DNA of 64,000 nt from CAVWCQ01 sp963753545 (GTDB lineage: Bacteria; Chloroflexota; Anaerolineae; Aggregatilineales; Aggregatilineaceae), in the NCBI GenBank assembly GCA_963753545.1, contig CAVWCQ010000008.1, forward strand, positions 1,302,001 to 1,366,000, written 5' to 3'. Positions 1 through 9,606 of this stretch are shown here, in pieces. The first letter of the stretch is position 1; each line of letters opens with the position of its first letter. Under the pieces are notes generated by a model that was not told the origin of the DNA, ran no database searches, and worked only from the letters and a program-made list of their open reading frames with translations. The position numbers were made by a program, and so were the translations under genes.

Positions 1-1455
1 TCTATCACTATACGGGCAATAAGGCATTTTTGGCGGAGATGCTGGATCGCCTTGCTGCCTTTTTCTACCGTTGGTTTAAGCCGGACCTGGACCGGGACCG
101 CGACGGCCTCCCCGAATGGCCTCACCCCGACAGCGGTGCATTCACCGAGGGGCCGACTCTCGCTCAGAATCGGCGCGGCGCGTTGGGCCTGGACGTGACC
201 ACCGTTGAAACGCCCGATCTGGCGGCGTATCTGGTGCGCGAAGCCGAGACGCTGATCCGCATCGCCAAATTGGTGGATCGCCCCGATATGGTTGAGGAAC
301 TGACGCCCCGCTATGAAGCACTGAAGGGTAAGTTGGGCGAACTGTGGGACGCGGAACGCGGTCTGTTCCATTACCGGGATCGCGATACACACGGTTGGCC
401 CAGCGGTGAGTTGATTTTTGAGGGCAAGGGTGATCAGGCGCTCACTACGCGCACAACTCTGCCTGCACCGGGCCGTCTGGTCCTGCGCGTGATCGGCGGA
501 TTGAGCCGCAAACCGAATGTTACCTGCACGATTGAGGGTATCCGCGCCGATGGCAAATCCGCCAACGAGACGCTGACCGCCAATTCGTTCAACTGGTATC
601 GCAGCGCTGGCGTGGCAACCACCAGCACGACGTGGAGCACCATCGCCAGTCTGAAATTTAACGGCCTGAGTCGCGTCTATACCGTCCAGGTCAATGTAGT
701 CGATCTCTCGCGGCACGATGCCTCTCTGCTGCTGCCGCTCTGGTCGGGATCGCTGGACGACGCGCAGATCGAGCGCACGACCGCCCAGATCACCGATGAT
801 GCGCGCTATTGGCGGGAGTATGGCATCCCGGCCTGTCCTGCCACCGATCCGGCCTACGATCCCACCGCGCAGAACGGCTGCGGCGGTGCATGGCCGAAGA
901 TCAACGCCCTGATCGCCTGGGGCTTGCTCAACTCGGGCTGCCGCGAAGAAGCGCTGGACCTGTTCGGGCGCGTCCTGGCGGCGCAAATTCGCACCCTGAC
1001 CGAGGAAAAAACCTTCCGTTCCTTCATCAATGCCGAGACGGGTGAGGGATTGGGCGAATCCGATGCGGTGTTCGGTGCGGTCTCGATGGGCTGGTTTGCC
1101 CGGCTGTTCGGCGGCTATGTGCTCGGCCCCGATCAGGTGATGATCACCGGGCCGTTCGCCTTTAACGGCGAGACGATGACCTGGAAACAGCACGGCGTCA
1201 CCGTCCGGCGAAGCGATAAGGGTACGGAGATCATCTTCCCATCCGGGCACAAAAAGTCGCTCAAACCCGACGCCAGGCCAGAATTGATCCGCGATACGAC
1301 TGCCAAACCCAAACCACGCCCGGTTGCCCCGCCCGTTCAGGTCGCGCCCCCAGGGCCCCGCGCCGTTACCTGCGCCGCCCGCACCTATTGACGTAGCGGA
1401 GAGCGAGCCGGACGACGATATCCCGATGGGCGGCACTCGGGCCGATATGGAGTAG
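1..1455 (+). CDS. GH63-like (alpha/alpha)6-barrel glycosidase, 5' partial, one frameshift
   Basis: The frame is open at the window edge (it reads YHYTGNKAFL before the first possible start), so the N-terminus lies upstream. The sequence resembles six-hairpin glycosidases of the GH63/debranching type: acidic DGLPEW and GGAWPKINALIAWGL segments, and helical pairs before and after. Between them sits a stretch of about 90 residues (nt 435-720) rich in Thr, Ser and Val that looks like an inserted beta-sandwich. The first frame stops at 1391, but the Pro-rich tail continues in another frame from about 1355 to a stop at 1455 (APLPAPPAPIDVAESEP), so an indel in the C/G-rich run near 1345-1365 is likely. 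Substrate cannot be told from the sequence; family assignment is moderate. Confidence 0.7.
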
Positions 1456-1464
1456 GGGGATAAA

Positions 1465-1581
1465 GTGAAAACGACCTTCTGGCGGCAAACCCTTCCCTGT
1501 ATCGTATTCCTGATTTTCTGGGCACTGTTCGTGGCATTCGCGTGTCTCTACATTGGGTCGTGGTTTCCCGGCGCGACATAA
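1465..1581 (+). CDS. 38-residue single-span membrane microprotein
   Basis: A GTG start preceded by AGGGGG lies ten bases after the repaired stop of the upstream glycosidase, which suggests translational coupling. The product starts MKTTFWRQTLP and is then almost wholly hydrophobic (IVFLIFWALFVAFACLYIG), fitting one transmembrane helix with a short charged N-terminus. No family was recognised. Evidence is the ribosome binding site, the spacing and the hydrophobic profile only, so it may be a chance frame. Confidence 0.45.
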   Translation: MKTTFWRQTLPCIVFLIFWALFVAFACLYIGSWFPGAT

Positions 1582-1588
1582 TATCTCT

Positions 1589-1614
1589 GTAGGGGCGTGT
1601 TTCCTAACTCGCCC
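1589..1614. repeat. TAGGGGCG-type dispersed hairpin, copy 1
   Basis: Reads tgtaggggcg, a short spacer, then cgccc. The same TAGGGGCG opening with a matching CGCCC(CTA) arm recurs near 12013, 24335, 59440 and 61379, so this is a dispersed intergenic element. Here the arms are imperfect. Confidence 0.4.
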
Positions 1615-1661
1615 ATTCGCATCAAATTAAGCCGCTGGATGGTATTTTTTTAAACCGTATC

Positions 1662-1711
1662 TCCCCTCTCCCCGCTCTTTTTGCGTGGGAGAGGGGTGCA
1701 GGGGTGAGGGC
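1662..1711. repeat. CCCCTCTCC palindromic repeat, copy 1
   Basis: CCCCTCTCCC (1663-1672) pairs with GGGAGAGGGG (1687-1696) around a 14-base loop and is followed by ggggtgagggc. The same arms and the GGGGTGAGG tail recur at 9541-9602, and an imperfect version at 52967-52998. Confidence 0.6.
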
Positions 1712-1756
1712 CTGCCCGCGATCCACAACGTTCATTTCTTAAGTTGACAGCTATGG

Positions 1757-1781
1757 GGCGGGTTTCCGAACCCGCCTTTTT
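1757..1781 (+). terminator. Rho-independent terminator
   Basis: GGCGGGTT, a TCCG tetraloop and AACCCGCC form an eight-base-pair stem directly followed by five T. It would end transcription from the glycosidase and microprotein, before the tandem repeat. Confidence 0.8.
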
Positions 1782-1806
1782 CTTCTTGTTTTCCTCTTTT
1801 GTTCTT

Positions 1807-1940
1807 CTCCGCGCTCTCTGCGCTCTCCGCGCTCTCTGCGCTCTCCGCGCTCTCTGCGCTCTCCGCGCTCTCTGCGCTCTCCGCGCTCTCTGCGCTCTCC
1901 GCGCTCTCTGCGCTCTCCGCGCTCTCTGCGCTCTCTGCGG
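1807..1940. repeat. 18-bp tandem repeat, about 7.4 units
   Basis: Seven exact copies of an 18-base unit starting ctccgcgctctctgcgct run from 1807 to 1932, with a partial variant to 1940 that ends in ctctgcggtgaaat. The core CTCTGCG/CTCCGCG and the final TGCGGTGA match, in reverse complement, the single-copy repeats at 49391, 52517 and 59390 (caccgcagag...gcggagaa). The array therefore looks like an internal expansion of that dispersed element. Open frames across it encode only ALCALR-like repeats and are not considered genes. Confidence 0.9.
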
Positions 1941-2003
1941 TGAAATTTATTTTTCGCTATTTTTCGTCGCCATTCCCCCGCCCGGATCGCTAAAATCAGG
2001 AAG

Positions 2004-3338
2004 GTGAACAGCGCACTCCGGGAGGATGGGTTGGTCGAAAAATTCTTGTGGGCACAAGCAAATCACTATCTCTGGCAGCGGCAGGGCTTCGCGTGGCAGT
2101 ATAACTCGCCGCGCCCGATCCTCGACAGCATCTTCGGGATATACGGCTCCGCGCCGACGTGTTACCTCTCGCTGCTGGCCCGCGATCGCAAATTCCGCTT
2201 TGCTGACCTGGATCGGATTCTCTATGAGGACCGCGCGGCAGGGCGTATCCGGGCGATGCGCTACAGCCTGTTCACCATCCCGACCTATTTGCTCCTCGCC
2301 GCTTATCAGGCCACCAAACAGAAGGCGCTGGATACCCGCTGGAAAATGACCAAACTCGCGGGTGTGCGAGAGGATCAGTATCCGGCGATTGCGGAAGCCA
2401 TCGAAGACCTGCTCAAAGATCGTACCCTGCCCGTAACCGAAATGCGCAAGGAATTAGCGCCCCAATTTGATCTCCCCGGTTCGGCGCTCAATTACATTAT
2501 CCCGTTTATGTGCGCCGAGGCGCGTTTGATTCGGGCCAGAGTTCGCGGCGGCTGGAAAAGCCAACTGTACGAATACGCCCGCCTGGATCGCTGGCTGCCC
2601 GGTCTGGATATGCAGGAAATATCACCCGACGAGGGCCGCGCCGCGCTGGCTGCCAAATATTTTGACTGCTATGGTCCCGCTACCGAGGACGATTTTACCT
2701 GGTGGAGCGGTTTCACCAAGGCGGAAGCGAAAGCTGCCCTGGCAGGGCTGGCAGCGAGCCAGGAAAAACTGGTCACGGTGCAGATCGATGGTGTTGATCA
2801 CTTGATGTTAGCCCGCCACCTGGACGGTCTGTGCGCCTGCCCGCCCGAACTGCCACAGGGGGTGCGCCTGCTCCCCGTGTGGGACGCCTACCTGATGGCT
2901 TACAAAAACCGGAATCGCTACCTGCTGCCGGAATGGTACGGCTATGTTTATGACAACGTGGGCAACGCGACCAATACCGTGCTGCTTAATGGGATCATCG
3001 GCGGCGTGTGGGATATCCGCGAGGAAAAGCCACTTGCGCCCCTATCGGGCGGTACACGCACAATGGCAGAATTTCAAACTGGTTTTGGGGTGTTAGGGGG
3101 TATCCCCCCGGTCACGTCAAATGAGAAATCGCTGGTGGTGAAAGTCGCCCTGTTCCAACCCGCCGATCCCTCCGTCTGGGCCGCGCTTCAGCAGGAAATG
3201 ATCCGTCTGGCGGAAGCCGCCGGGTATGCGTCTGCCGAGTTGGTCCGCTGTGAGACGCCGCTTTTGTTGAGAGAGGGTTCGCAAAATCTGTTCCAGTCCC
3301 CGCTGAAAGACGTGACCGGGGAACCTGTGAGAGGATAA
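2004..3338 (+). CDS. Winged-helix DNA-binding protein, YcaQ/HTH_42 family
   Basis: The 444-residue product has the layout of the winged-helix family (PF06224) that includes the crosslink-repair glycosylase YcaQ/AlkX: an N-terminal region with PTCYLSLLARDRKFRFADLD, a middle winged-helix section (residues about 110-190) and DFTWWSGFTKAEAKAALA near residue 230. Members bind DNA; some remove bulky alkylated bases, others are uncharacterised. The GTG start has AGGAAG immediately upstream, closer than usual, so the true start could lie slightly downstream. The monooxygenase gene follows after three bases, suggesting co-transcription. Catalytic function is not shown. Confidence 0.75.
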   Translation: MNSALREDGLVEKFLWAQANHYLWQRQGFAWQYNSPRPILDSIFGIYGSAPTCYLSLLARDRKFRFADLDRILYEDRAAGRIRAMRYSLFTIPTYLLLAAYQATKQKALDTRWKMTKLAGVREDQYPAIAEAIEDLLKDRTLPVTEMRKELAPQFDLPGSALNYIIPFMCAEARLIRARVRGGWKSQLYEYARLDRWLPGLDMQEISPDEGRAALAAKYFDCYGPATEDDFTWWSGFTKAEAKAALAGLAASQEKLVTVQIDGVDHLMLARHLDGLCACPPELPQGVRLLPVWDAYLMAYKNRNRYLLPEWYGYVYDNVGNATNTVLLNGIIGGVWDIREEKPLAPLSGGTRTMAEFQTGFGVLGGIPPVTSNEKSLVVKVALFQPADPSVWAALQQEMIRLAEAAGYASAELVRCETPLLLREGSQNLFQSPLKDVTGEPVRG

Positions 3339-3341
3339 TTC

Positions 3342-3647
3342 ATGTTCGGCTTAATCGGAAAAATGAAAGCCCAGCCGGGCCAGCGCGAAACTCTGATCGC
3401 CCATCTGCTGAAAGGGGCAGACTTCTTGCGGGGCCTGGATGGATGCTATTCATATATCCTCCACACCGCCACTGACGATCCCGATACGATCTGGATCACG
3501 GAAGTCTGGCGCACGCAGGAGGATCACCGGGGATCGCTGACGTATGACGAAATCAAATCGATCATTGCCTCGGCGCGCCCCCTGATTGCCGAGATGGGCG
3601 GCGGGTTTGAAGTCGTTCCCGTCGGCGGCAAGGGTCTGCCAGAATAG
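3342..3647 (+). CDS. Antibiotic biosynthesis monooxygenase (ABM) domain protein
   Basis: A 101-residue single-domain protein with the ABM ferredoxin-like pattern: MFGLIGKMKAQPGQRETLIAHL strand and helix, then CYSYILHTATDDPDTIWI and ITEVWRTQEDHRGSL. YgiN-type members oxidise quinols or other aromatics without cofactor and usually act as dimers. It starts three bases after the winged-helix gene, so the two are probably one transcript. Substrate unknown. Confidence 0.8.
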   Translation: MFGLIGKMKAQPGQRETLIAHLLKGADFLRGLDGCYSYILHTATDDPDTIWITEVWRTQEDHRGSLTYDEIKSIIASARPLIAEMGGGFEVVPVGGKGLPE

Positions 3648-3695
3648 GTGTGCGTCTGTGGTCCAATTCCCTTAAAATCCGTCTGAGAAAACCTT

Positions 3696-3724
3696 TGCTT
3701 TTCTCTGCGTTCTTTGCGGTAATT
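3696..3724 (-). repeat. CACCGCAGAG-type dispersed repeat, copy 1 (reverse)
   Basis: Read on the reverse strand this is ttaccgcaaagaacgcagagaaaagc, matching the copies at 49391, 52517 and 59390 with a few substitutions. It fills the gap between the monooxygenase and ygfZ. Confidence 0.6.
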
Positions 3725-3755
3725 TGTCGTTTTATCTGTTTTTGAGGGAGATCGC

Positions 3756-4673
3756 ATGACCCAAACACGCCCCGACTTGATCGGTTATAAAGCAGCACAC
3801 AGCGGTGCGGCCTTCTGGCGCGTGCCCGATCCCGGCTATCTGCGCTTCGAGGGCAAAGATACCCGCGATTTTATCCAGCGCCAGACGACGAACGATATCC
3901 GCAGCCTGAAACCCGGAGAGGTGCAGTTGACTGTGCTCACATCGGGCACCGCGCGCATCCTGGACGTGTGGCGTCTGGCGGTCGATGGCGACACCATTGG
4001 CGCAATCACACTGCCAGGACGCGCCTCGAGTACGGCCCACTATCTGCACAAGCGCATTTTCTTTATGGACAAAGTGACCGTAACGGATGCCAGCACCGAG
4101 ATCGCTCTCTTTGAGATCATCGGGCCAGATGCGGGAACCATGTTGGAGGGATGGGGCGATGCCCGCCTGATTCCGCCTGTCGCTGGGTTTGGCGCGGGCT
4201 GGCTGCTGATCGTCCCGGTCGATCAGGCTGATGCAGCCGCCGAACATCTCGCCGCTGCCGGAGCCGTGCCCCTGTCTGCCGAGACTTATATCGTTCTGCG
4301 CGTCGAGGCGGGTCTGCCGGGGCCGGATCGCGAACTGACCGACGAGCATACGCCGCTCGAAGCCAATCTGGACGCGGGGATATCTGCTGCGAAGGGCTGT
4401 TACACCGGGCAGGAAGTGATCGCGCGGCAGGTGAATTACGACAAGATCACGCGGCGGTTGGTCGGATTGCGCCTGGAGTCGCCTGTGGAGCCGGGCGCAT
4501 CCGTGACCGTCGAGGGGCGCACTGCTGGCGAAGTGACCTCAGCCGCGATCTCGCCTGATTATGGCCCGATTGCTCTGGCGATCCTGCGCCGCCCCCATCA
4601 CGAGCCGGGCACGCGCGTGGATGTGGCTGGCGTCGCCGGTACGGTGGTCGGATTGCCGTTTGGATCAGAATAA
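3756..4673 (+). CDS. ygfZ: YgfZ/GcvT folate-binding protein
   Basis: The 305-residue product carries the YgfZ signature KGCYTGQEVIAR (about residues 211-222), whose Cys is essential in the E. coli protein, plus a GcvT-like N-terminal folate-binding domain (GKDTRDFIQRQTTNDI) and a C-terminal barrel. YgfZ proteins support repair and maturation of Fe-S enzymes using tetrahydrofolate. GGGAG lies just before the ATG. Its 3' end overlaps the convergent WD40 gene by 76 bases. No Fe-S assembly genes are nearby. Confidence 0.88.
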   Translation: MTQTRPDLIGYKAAHSGAAFWRVPDPGYLRFEGKDTRDFIQRQTTNDIRSLKPGEVQLTVLTSGTARILDVWRLAVDGDTIGAITLPGRASSTAHYLHKRIFFMDKVTVTDASTEIALFEIIGPDAGTMLEGWGDARLIPPVAGFGAGWLLIVPVDQADAAAEHLAAAGAVPLSAETYIVLRVEAGLPGPDRELTDEHTPLEANLDAGISAAKGCYTGQEVIARQVNYDKITRRLVGLRLESPVEPGASVTVEGRTAGEVTSAAISPDYGPIALAILRRPHHEPGTRVDVAGVAGTVVGLPFGSE

Positions 4674-5644
4674 ACGGTGGAAGTCAGTTCTGCGATTTTC
4701 ACGCCGTTATCCACCGTATAGGCAAGCTGGCTTCCATCAGGACTCCAATCCACAGATCGGATCCAATCACTGGATAGAATCGTCTGAACCACTTGACCAG
4801 ACACAAGATCGAGGATTTTGAGTTGATGAAAGTCAGCAGCGGCTAGTAGTTCGCCGTTCGGGTTCCAGTCAATATCGTATAGGGCGTACCACCCTTCAAA
4901 AGTCTTTAGATTTCGCCCGGTTGTGGCGTCCCAAAGACGTATGGTGGTGTCATAAGTGGGGTCTGAACTGTATGTTGCGATTTGGCTGCCATCGGGACTC
5001 CAGGCAGCTTCATAAACATTATAGGTATGTCCTCGCAGCGTCAGTAGTGGCGAGGCGGTTTCTACATCCCAGATAATGATTGTGTTGTCTGCTGATCCCG
5101 TCGCGATTCGGCTGCCATCGGGACTCCACGCTATCGATATCAGGGCATCCGTGTGGTAGCCGTCCAGGTCAAACAGCCATTTCCCCCTGCGGGCGTCCCA
5201 AACCGTTGCCCTGAATTCTGCTCCTATCCCTAAATAGAGCTGCGTCGTATTGGCTAATTGATCTCCCCTCGGACTCCAAGATACACTTATTGCTTGAAAA
5301 CGCCCTTGTTCCGGCAGATCAAGCAAAAGCTCACCTGTTGCCGTGCTATATACTTGCAGGAATTCTCCGGCGCAGACAGCAATTCGGCTGCCATCAGGAC
5401 TCCATTCAATATCTGTCGCCCAGCCGCCACCAGGGACCTCAATCTCAGTGATAGGGGAGGAAAAAAGAGGCCCTGCTAAAATCTCAATCCGCCCACTGGC
5501 GTAACCAACCGCCAGCCGATCCCCCTGTGAACTCCATTGGACAATCATGGTCCAATCGTTCCATTTTTGGGCTGCTGTGTGGTGTTGAGGCAGCAGCGCC
5601 GTGACTAATATTAAGCAAATCAGGGTACGAATTATTTTGACCAT
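4598..5644 (-). CDS. Secreted WD40-repeat protein
   Basis: 348 residues: a signal peptide (MVKIIRTLICLILVTALLP, cleavage near AAQ), then about six WD40 blades with repeated WSPDGSRIA and IIIWDVETASPLLTLRGH motifs, and a Thr/Pro-rich tail. It should form a beta-propeller outside the membrane, probably a binding platform. It starts twelve bases after the kinase stop, with GAGG ahead of the ATG, so it is the last gene of a TPR-kinase-WD40 operon. The tail is encoded antisense to the end of ygfZ, so its exact C-terminus is uncertain. Confidence 0.85.
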   Translation of the reverse strand: MVKIIRTLICLILVTALLPQHHTAAQKWNDWTMIVQWSSQGDRLAVGYASGRIEILAGPLFSSPITEIEVPGGGWATDIEWSPDGSRIAVCAGEFLQVYSTATGELLLDLPEQGRFQAISVSWSPRGDQLANTTQLYLGIGAEFRATVWDARRGKWLFDLDGYHTDALISIAWSPDGSRIATGSADNTIIIWDVETASPLLTLRGHTYNVYEAAWSPDGSQIATYSSDPTYDTTIRLWDATTGRNLKTFEGWYALYDIDWNPNGELLAAADFHQLKILDLVSGQVVQTILSSDWIRSVDWSPDGSQLAYTVDNGVKIAELTSTVYSDPNGNPTTVPATPATSTRVPGS

Positions 5645-5656
5645 GTGCGGCCTCTT

Positions 5657-7530
5657 TTACTCGATGGGCTTCACCGACCGCGCGATTTCCTCCAACAGAT
5701 CATACGCGTCTTTGTAATCAGCCCAGCGCGTGATGATCACTGCCAGCCAATCGCCATCATCCAGGTTGAGCAGGACCATCGGCCACATCGCGTTAGTCGG
5801 GGGCAGCGTCCCGCGCAGGCTGACGCCATCAAACAGGCGATTGTTGAAGCGCTCATAGGCGGGCGTGATCGTCTCGTTAGCCGCCATGCAGCCGAAGGTT
5901 GCTTCCGGCCCCTGGACAATCGTCTGCTGGCACGCAGTCGGAATGCCATACACCGCCACCGGGTCGATCCGTTCGATCTGGATGGCGATTTTCGCACGGT
6001 CTGCCAGGGTCAGGGTATAAGGGCTGCGAGTGGGCAGCACCGGGGCATCATTCGTGCCTACATCCCAGCCGGATGGATAGCTGAAGCGAACACCTAACGC
6101 CGCGTCGGCATAGGATTTATCCAGCTTCGCGCCATTGTCGCCGCTTTTGTTGCTCAACAGGATCACCAGCAGCACGGCGGCAGCGATCAGCACGATTATG
6201 GCAGCGGCGGAAAGGATCGCGGCCCGGCTCCAGCCCGGTTTTGCCGTCTTTGCGGCAGGACGCGGCGTCACAGATACCGGGCGCGGCGGCGCGCTGATGG
6301 GCCGGATTGCGCTCGGACGGCGGGGCGGTGTTACAGCTTCGGCGGCAGGAAGTGGGGCGGCTGGTGCAGGTTCAGCGAACGGATTGTCCTGCGTGTTACT
6401 TCCGGGATCACAAATTCGTCTTCCAGATCGTGTGGCAGGACAAACTCGAGATCGTCGCCTGCGTAGAAACCTGTCTGTGCCACGACTTGTGGTGGGTTCT
6501 CGTATGTCAGGTCGTCAAATTCCAGGTCCGTGAAGTTGGCTTCCGGGAGTGGGGTGGGCTGTTCTGTCCCGCCGGGAATCGTGCGTGCTGCTGCTGCGTG
6601 CGGTGTCGGATCGGGTGTCCGCACGGCGGCAGCAGGCGGCCTGCGATCCACCAGCCACGCCATATCGTCGTCATCCTGCGCGATATCAATCCGGTGAATA
6701 TGCAGCGCGGTGTCCAGTGCTTCGCTGAATTTGATCGCGCTCTGGAAGCGGTGTTCGGGCAGCTTGGCGAGCGCCATCAACAGCACGGCGTAGACCTCAA
6801 TCGGCAGGCGCGGATTCAGTGATAGGGGATTGGGCGGGTTCTCGGCCATGTGTTTTTTCATCATGGCGAGTGAACTGGGGGCCACGAATGGATTTTTTCC
6901 GGTCAGCATCTCGTAGACCACCACGCCCAGCGAGTAAATATCGCTGGGACCTTCCACCTGATCGCCCCGGCACTGTTCGGGTGAGGCATAGGCCGCTGTC
7001 CCGATAAAATCTCCGGTTGCGGTCAGCCGGGAGGCGGTGTCCGGCGCATAGGCAATGCCAAAATCAGCCAGGTACGGTTTGCTGCGCCCGTCAAGCAGAA
7101 TATTGCTCGGTTTGATGTCGCGGTAAATCACCTGCCGGGCGTGAGCATAATCGAGGGCCGAAGCAATCTGGCGCGTAATGTTGGCGGCCTGTTCTGGGGG
7201 CAGGGGAACGCCTTGCAGCAGATGTTCCAGCGTGCGCCCGTCAAGCAGTTTCATCACGATATAGGGTGAATCCCCTTCATGGCTGAGATCATAGACGGGC
7301 AGAATGTTCGGATGGCTGATGCTCAGCAGGGTCTGCCCCTCGCGCTCGAACTGCTTGATCAGTGTGGCGTGATCGACCGTGTGGATCGACAGCACCTTGA
7401 TCGCCACATCTTGCCCATCTTCAGGGTTATAGGCCCGGTAGACCGTTGCCATGCCGCCAGAGCCAATTTTCTCTCGGATCAGGTAGTGGCCGATCCGCTG
7501 TGGAATCGCCCCGCTGGAGTCGCTGGACAT
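5657..7530 (-). CDS. Receptor-type Ser/Thr protein kinase (PknB-like), one frameshift
   Basis: An N-terminal Hanks-type kinase shows the Gly loop GSGGMATVY (residues 23-31), Lys45 in VAIKVL, YRDIKPSN (136-143) with Tyr for the usual His, and DFG (156-158). The first frame ends at 6331, but the chain continues in another frame from about 6405: a Pro-rich linker (EPAPAAPLPAAEAVTPP), a transmembrane helix (AAIIVLIAAAVLLVILL) and an outside domain starting near GVRFSYPSGWDV that resembles PsbP/LpqN-type folds. The indel lies near a CCCGG run. GGGAGGGGG precedes the ATG. The TPR gene is 26 bases upstream and WD40 12 bases downstream. Probably a sensor kinase acting at the membrane; the ligand is unknown. 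Confidence 0.9.
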
Positions 7531-7556
7531 GTTATCCCCCTCCCGAGTACGTCTGA

Positions 7557-8135
7557 TCAGGCGTTCTCGTCCGGTTTATTTTCCTCGTCGGGTTGGCCGG
7601 ATCCGGTGCCCGTGATCTTGTTGCGCACGCCCAACAGCGATCTCATGATTTTCTGGCGTGCGTTCGGGTGTTTGATGTAATCCAGCCCGACTTCATAGGT
7701 GGACGCAGCTTGCATCAGGTGCCCGCCGCGAAGCTGCAAATCGGCAATCGCCAGCACCGTCTGGCCGTAGTTTTCTTCGTCGCCCAGTTCGATGAATGTA
7801 GCTGATGCTTCGCGGTAGTTGGTGATCGCCTGTTCTGTGTTGCCCATTTTGGCATATACTCGGGCCATATTACCCAGCACCTGTGCCGTGCGGCTCTTGT
7901 CGTTCATGCTCGAAAAGACACTGTGCGCCTGGGTCATCAGGTCCAGCGCTTCTTCATATTCCCCCAGCGCATGCAGCGTCAGACCCAGATTGACTTTCAT
8001 CTCGGCGGCAAGATCGGCTTTGCCTTCTTCCTCATAGGCTGTTATGGCTTTGCGGAAGGTTTCGACAGCCGTTTCGTAGTCATGCTCTATATATTGTTTG
8101 GTGCCCAGCTCTTTCAGTTCGGCTCCAGTTGGCAT
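7557..8135 (-). CDS. TPR-repeat protein
   Basis: 192 residues with about four tetratricopeptide repeats (for example GTKQYIEHDYETAVETFRKA and NMARVYAKMGNTEQAITNYR), then a charged, disordered tail. There is no signal peptide, so it should be cytoplasmic. A strong AAAGGAG precedes the ATG by eight bases. It heads the operon with the Ser/Thr kinase, and TPR proteins commonly act as adaptors, so a role as kinase partner or substrate is plausible but inferred. Confidence 0.85.
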   Translation of the reverse strand: MPTGAELKELGTKQYIEHDYETAVETFRKAITAYEEEGKADLAAEMKVNLGLTLHALGEYEEALDLMTQAHSVFSSMNDKSRTAQVLGNMARVYAKMGNTEQAITNYREASATFIELGDEENYGQTVLAIADLQLRGGHLMQAASTYEVGLDYIKHPNARQKIMRSLLGVRNKITGTGSGQPDEENKPDENA

Positions 8136-8246
8136 CAGATGATCTCCTTTGGGCGAGGGCGGTGGTCTCGCCTGACTTCAATAAGATGATGTGTGCTCTA
8201 TTGTGCGCGAGGGGTGCTGGATTGGCAAATTACCTCTTGCCCAATA

Positions 8247-9435
8247 TCAGAGTTCCCTACGCCATAAGGCAATCGCCCCTATCACCCCGAACAGGATAAT
8301 CAATCCCACAGCCGCAAATCCGATGGTAACCACAGTCTGCTGGGAGGTTTCAGGTTCGTTCCGGGTGGAAGGCGGTGCTGCAATCGTCGGTGTAGAGGAG
8401 GGACTTGGCGGCAGTGTCGCGGTTGCGGTCGGGGTATCAGACGGCGCTGGCGCAGGTTCAGTGATCGCCGGGCTGGTCAGCGTCGGCGCGGTCGTCGAGA
8501 TCGTTAGCGTTGGTGCGGGAGATGGCGTCGGAGAAGTTTCTAAGGCACGAAGCTGTATTTCATCGCCCGGCTTAATGATCGCGCCGCGCGTCAGCCCATT
8601 CAACGCGAGTAGATCATCGAGAGTCATCCCGTACTCTGCGGCAATGGTCCACAGCGTTTCTCCGCTCTGGACGACGTGCGCGGCGGGAAGCGTAGGCACA
8701 GGGGGCGGCTGCTGACCCTCACCTAGCTGGACAAAAACTTCATCTCCCGGATGCAGAACCGCATTTCTGCCCAAATGATTGATCGCCAGCAGATCATCAA
8801 GTGAGACGCCATAGCGAGCGGCGATGGCCCAGGCTGTCTGTCCCGCCTGCACAACATGAACGATTGACCCATCGTCGCGTGGTGCGGCGACGATAATCGG
8901 CGCGACGTATGCGACCGCCTGGGGCGGCTCTGCGGTTTCTCCTGCTCCTGTTGGGGCATCCGCTTCGCTCATGAATGCAGAGGGACTACCCACAACCAGA
9001 ACATAGAAGATCTCTTCATCATTCTCGGCAACACCCACCCCGATATGGGTGCTGTCAGAGAGCATGGTCATCCGGTGAACGGTGCTGCCTGCCCACCCGT
9101 CCATGGCCCAGGCCAGTGTGGCATAGCCAATTGTTCCGCTTGCTACATTTTCGGCAACCAGCCCCTGATATCCAGCAGCGTCGGCCCGATCCTGCGGCAT
9201 GCTACCCCCTTCGCCTTGATGCGAATGGACGATGGTTGGCGGCAAGCCAGTTGGCCTGCCGTTGGGCGGCGCTCATCAGCGCGCTGTTGACCTCCAATAC
9301 GGATGCCCCATTGGCGACACGATATTCATTCACGCGTTGCAGCAATTCAGAAGCAGGGTCTGCTTGTGCGGCAGCCGTCAAGACTTGTATTCCGAGAAGC
9401 GAACAAAAGACAATACCAGCGAGGATAGTGCGCAT
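8247..9435 (-). CDS. Secreted CAP-domain protein with two LysM domains and a C-terminal anchor, one frameshift
   Basis: The first frame (9435 to 9202) gives a signal peptide (MRTILAGIVFCSLLG) and the start of a CAP/SCP domain (LLQRVNEYRVANGASVL). The second (to 8247) continues it with VHSHQGEGGS, ENVASG, AGSTVHRMTML and HIGVGVA, all typical CAP elements. Two LysM domains follow (HVVQAGQTAWAIAARYGV and HVVQSGETLWTIAAEYGM), then a Thr/Pro linker and a C-terminal membrane helix ending WRREL. LysM binds peptidoglycan or chitin-like glycans, so this is a cell-surface protein. The indel lies near 9235. Function of the CAP part is unknown. Confidence 0.88.
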
Positions 9436-9540
9436 AGAACCAACCTTTGCTTAAGACAAGTCTTCTGCACTATAGCACGGTCTTTTGTTCGCTGGATGAC
9501 GCTACTTATACGCTAAACATCCATTTGGGGGGAATAGGTG

Positions 9541-9602
9541 CCCCTCTCCAATCAAGTTGGAGAGGGGCAAGCTCAACTGCTTTTGTTGAGCCGGGGTGAG
9601 GT
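9541..9602. repeat. CCCCTCTCC palindromic repeat, copy 2
   Basis: CCCCTCTCCA (9541-9550) pairs with TGGAGAGGGG (9558-9567), and a second hairpin, GCTCAAC/GTTGAGC, spans 9571-9591, followed by ccggggtgaggtgc as in copy 1. It lies just downstream of the PAP2 gene and could also act as a transcription stop. Confidence 0.7.
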
Positions 9603-9606
9603 GCTT

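Noticed and set aside
1807..1940. Possible CRISPR array
   Set aside because: Units are contiguous with no unique spacers; it is a simple tandem repeat.
1744..2007. Open frames encoding ALCALR- or SALSAL-type repeat peptides
   Set aside because: They only translate the 18-base tandem DNA repeat, after a terminator, with no credible start region.
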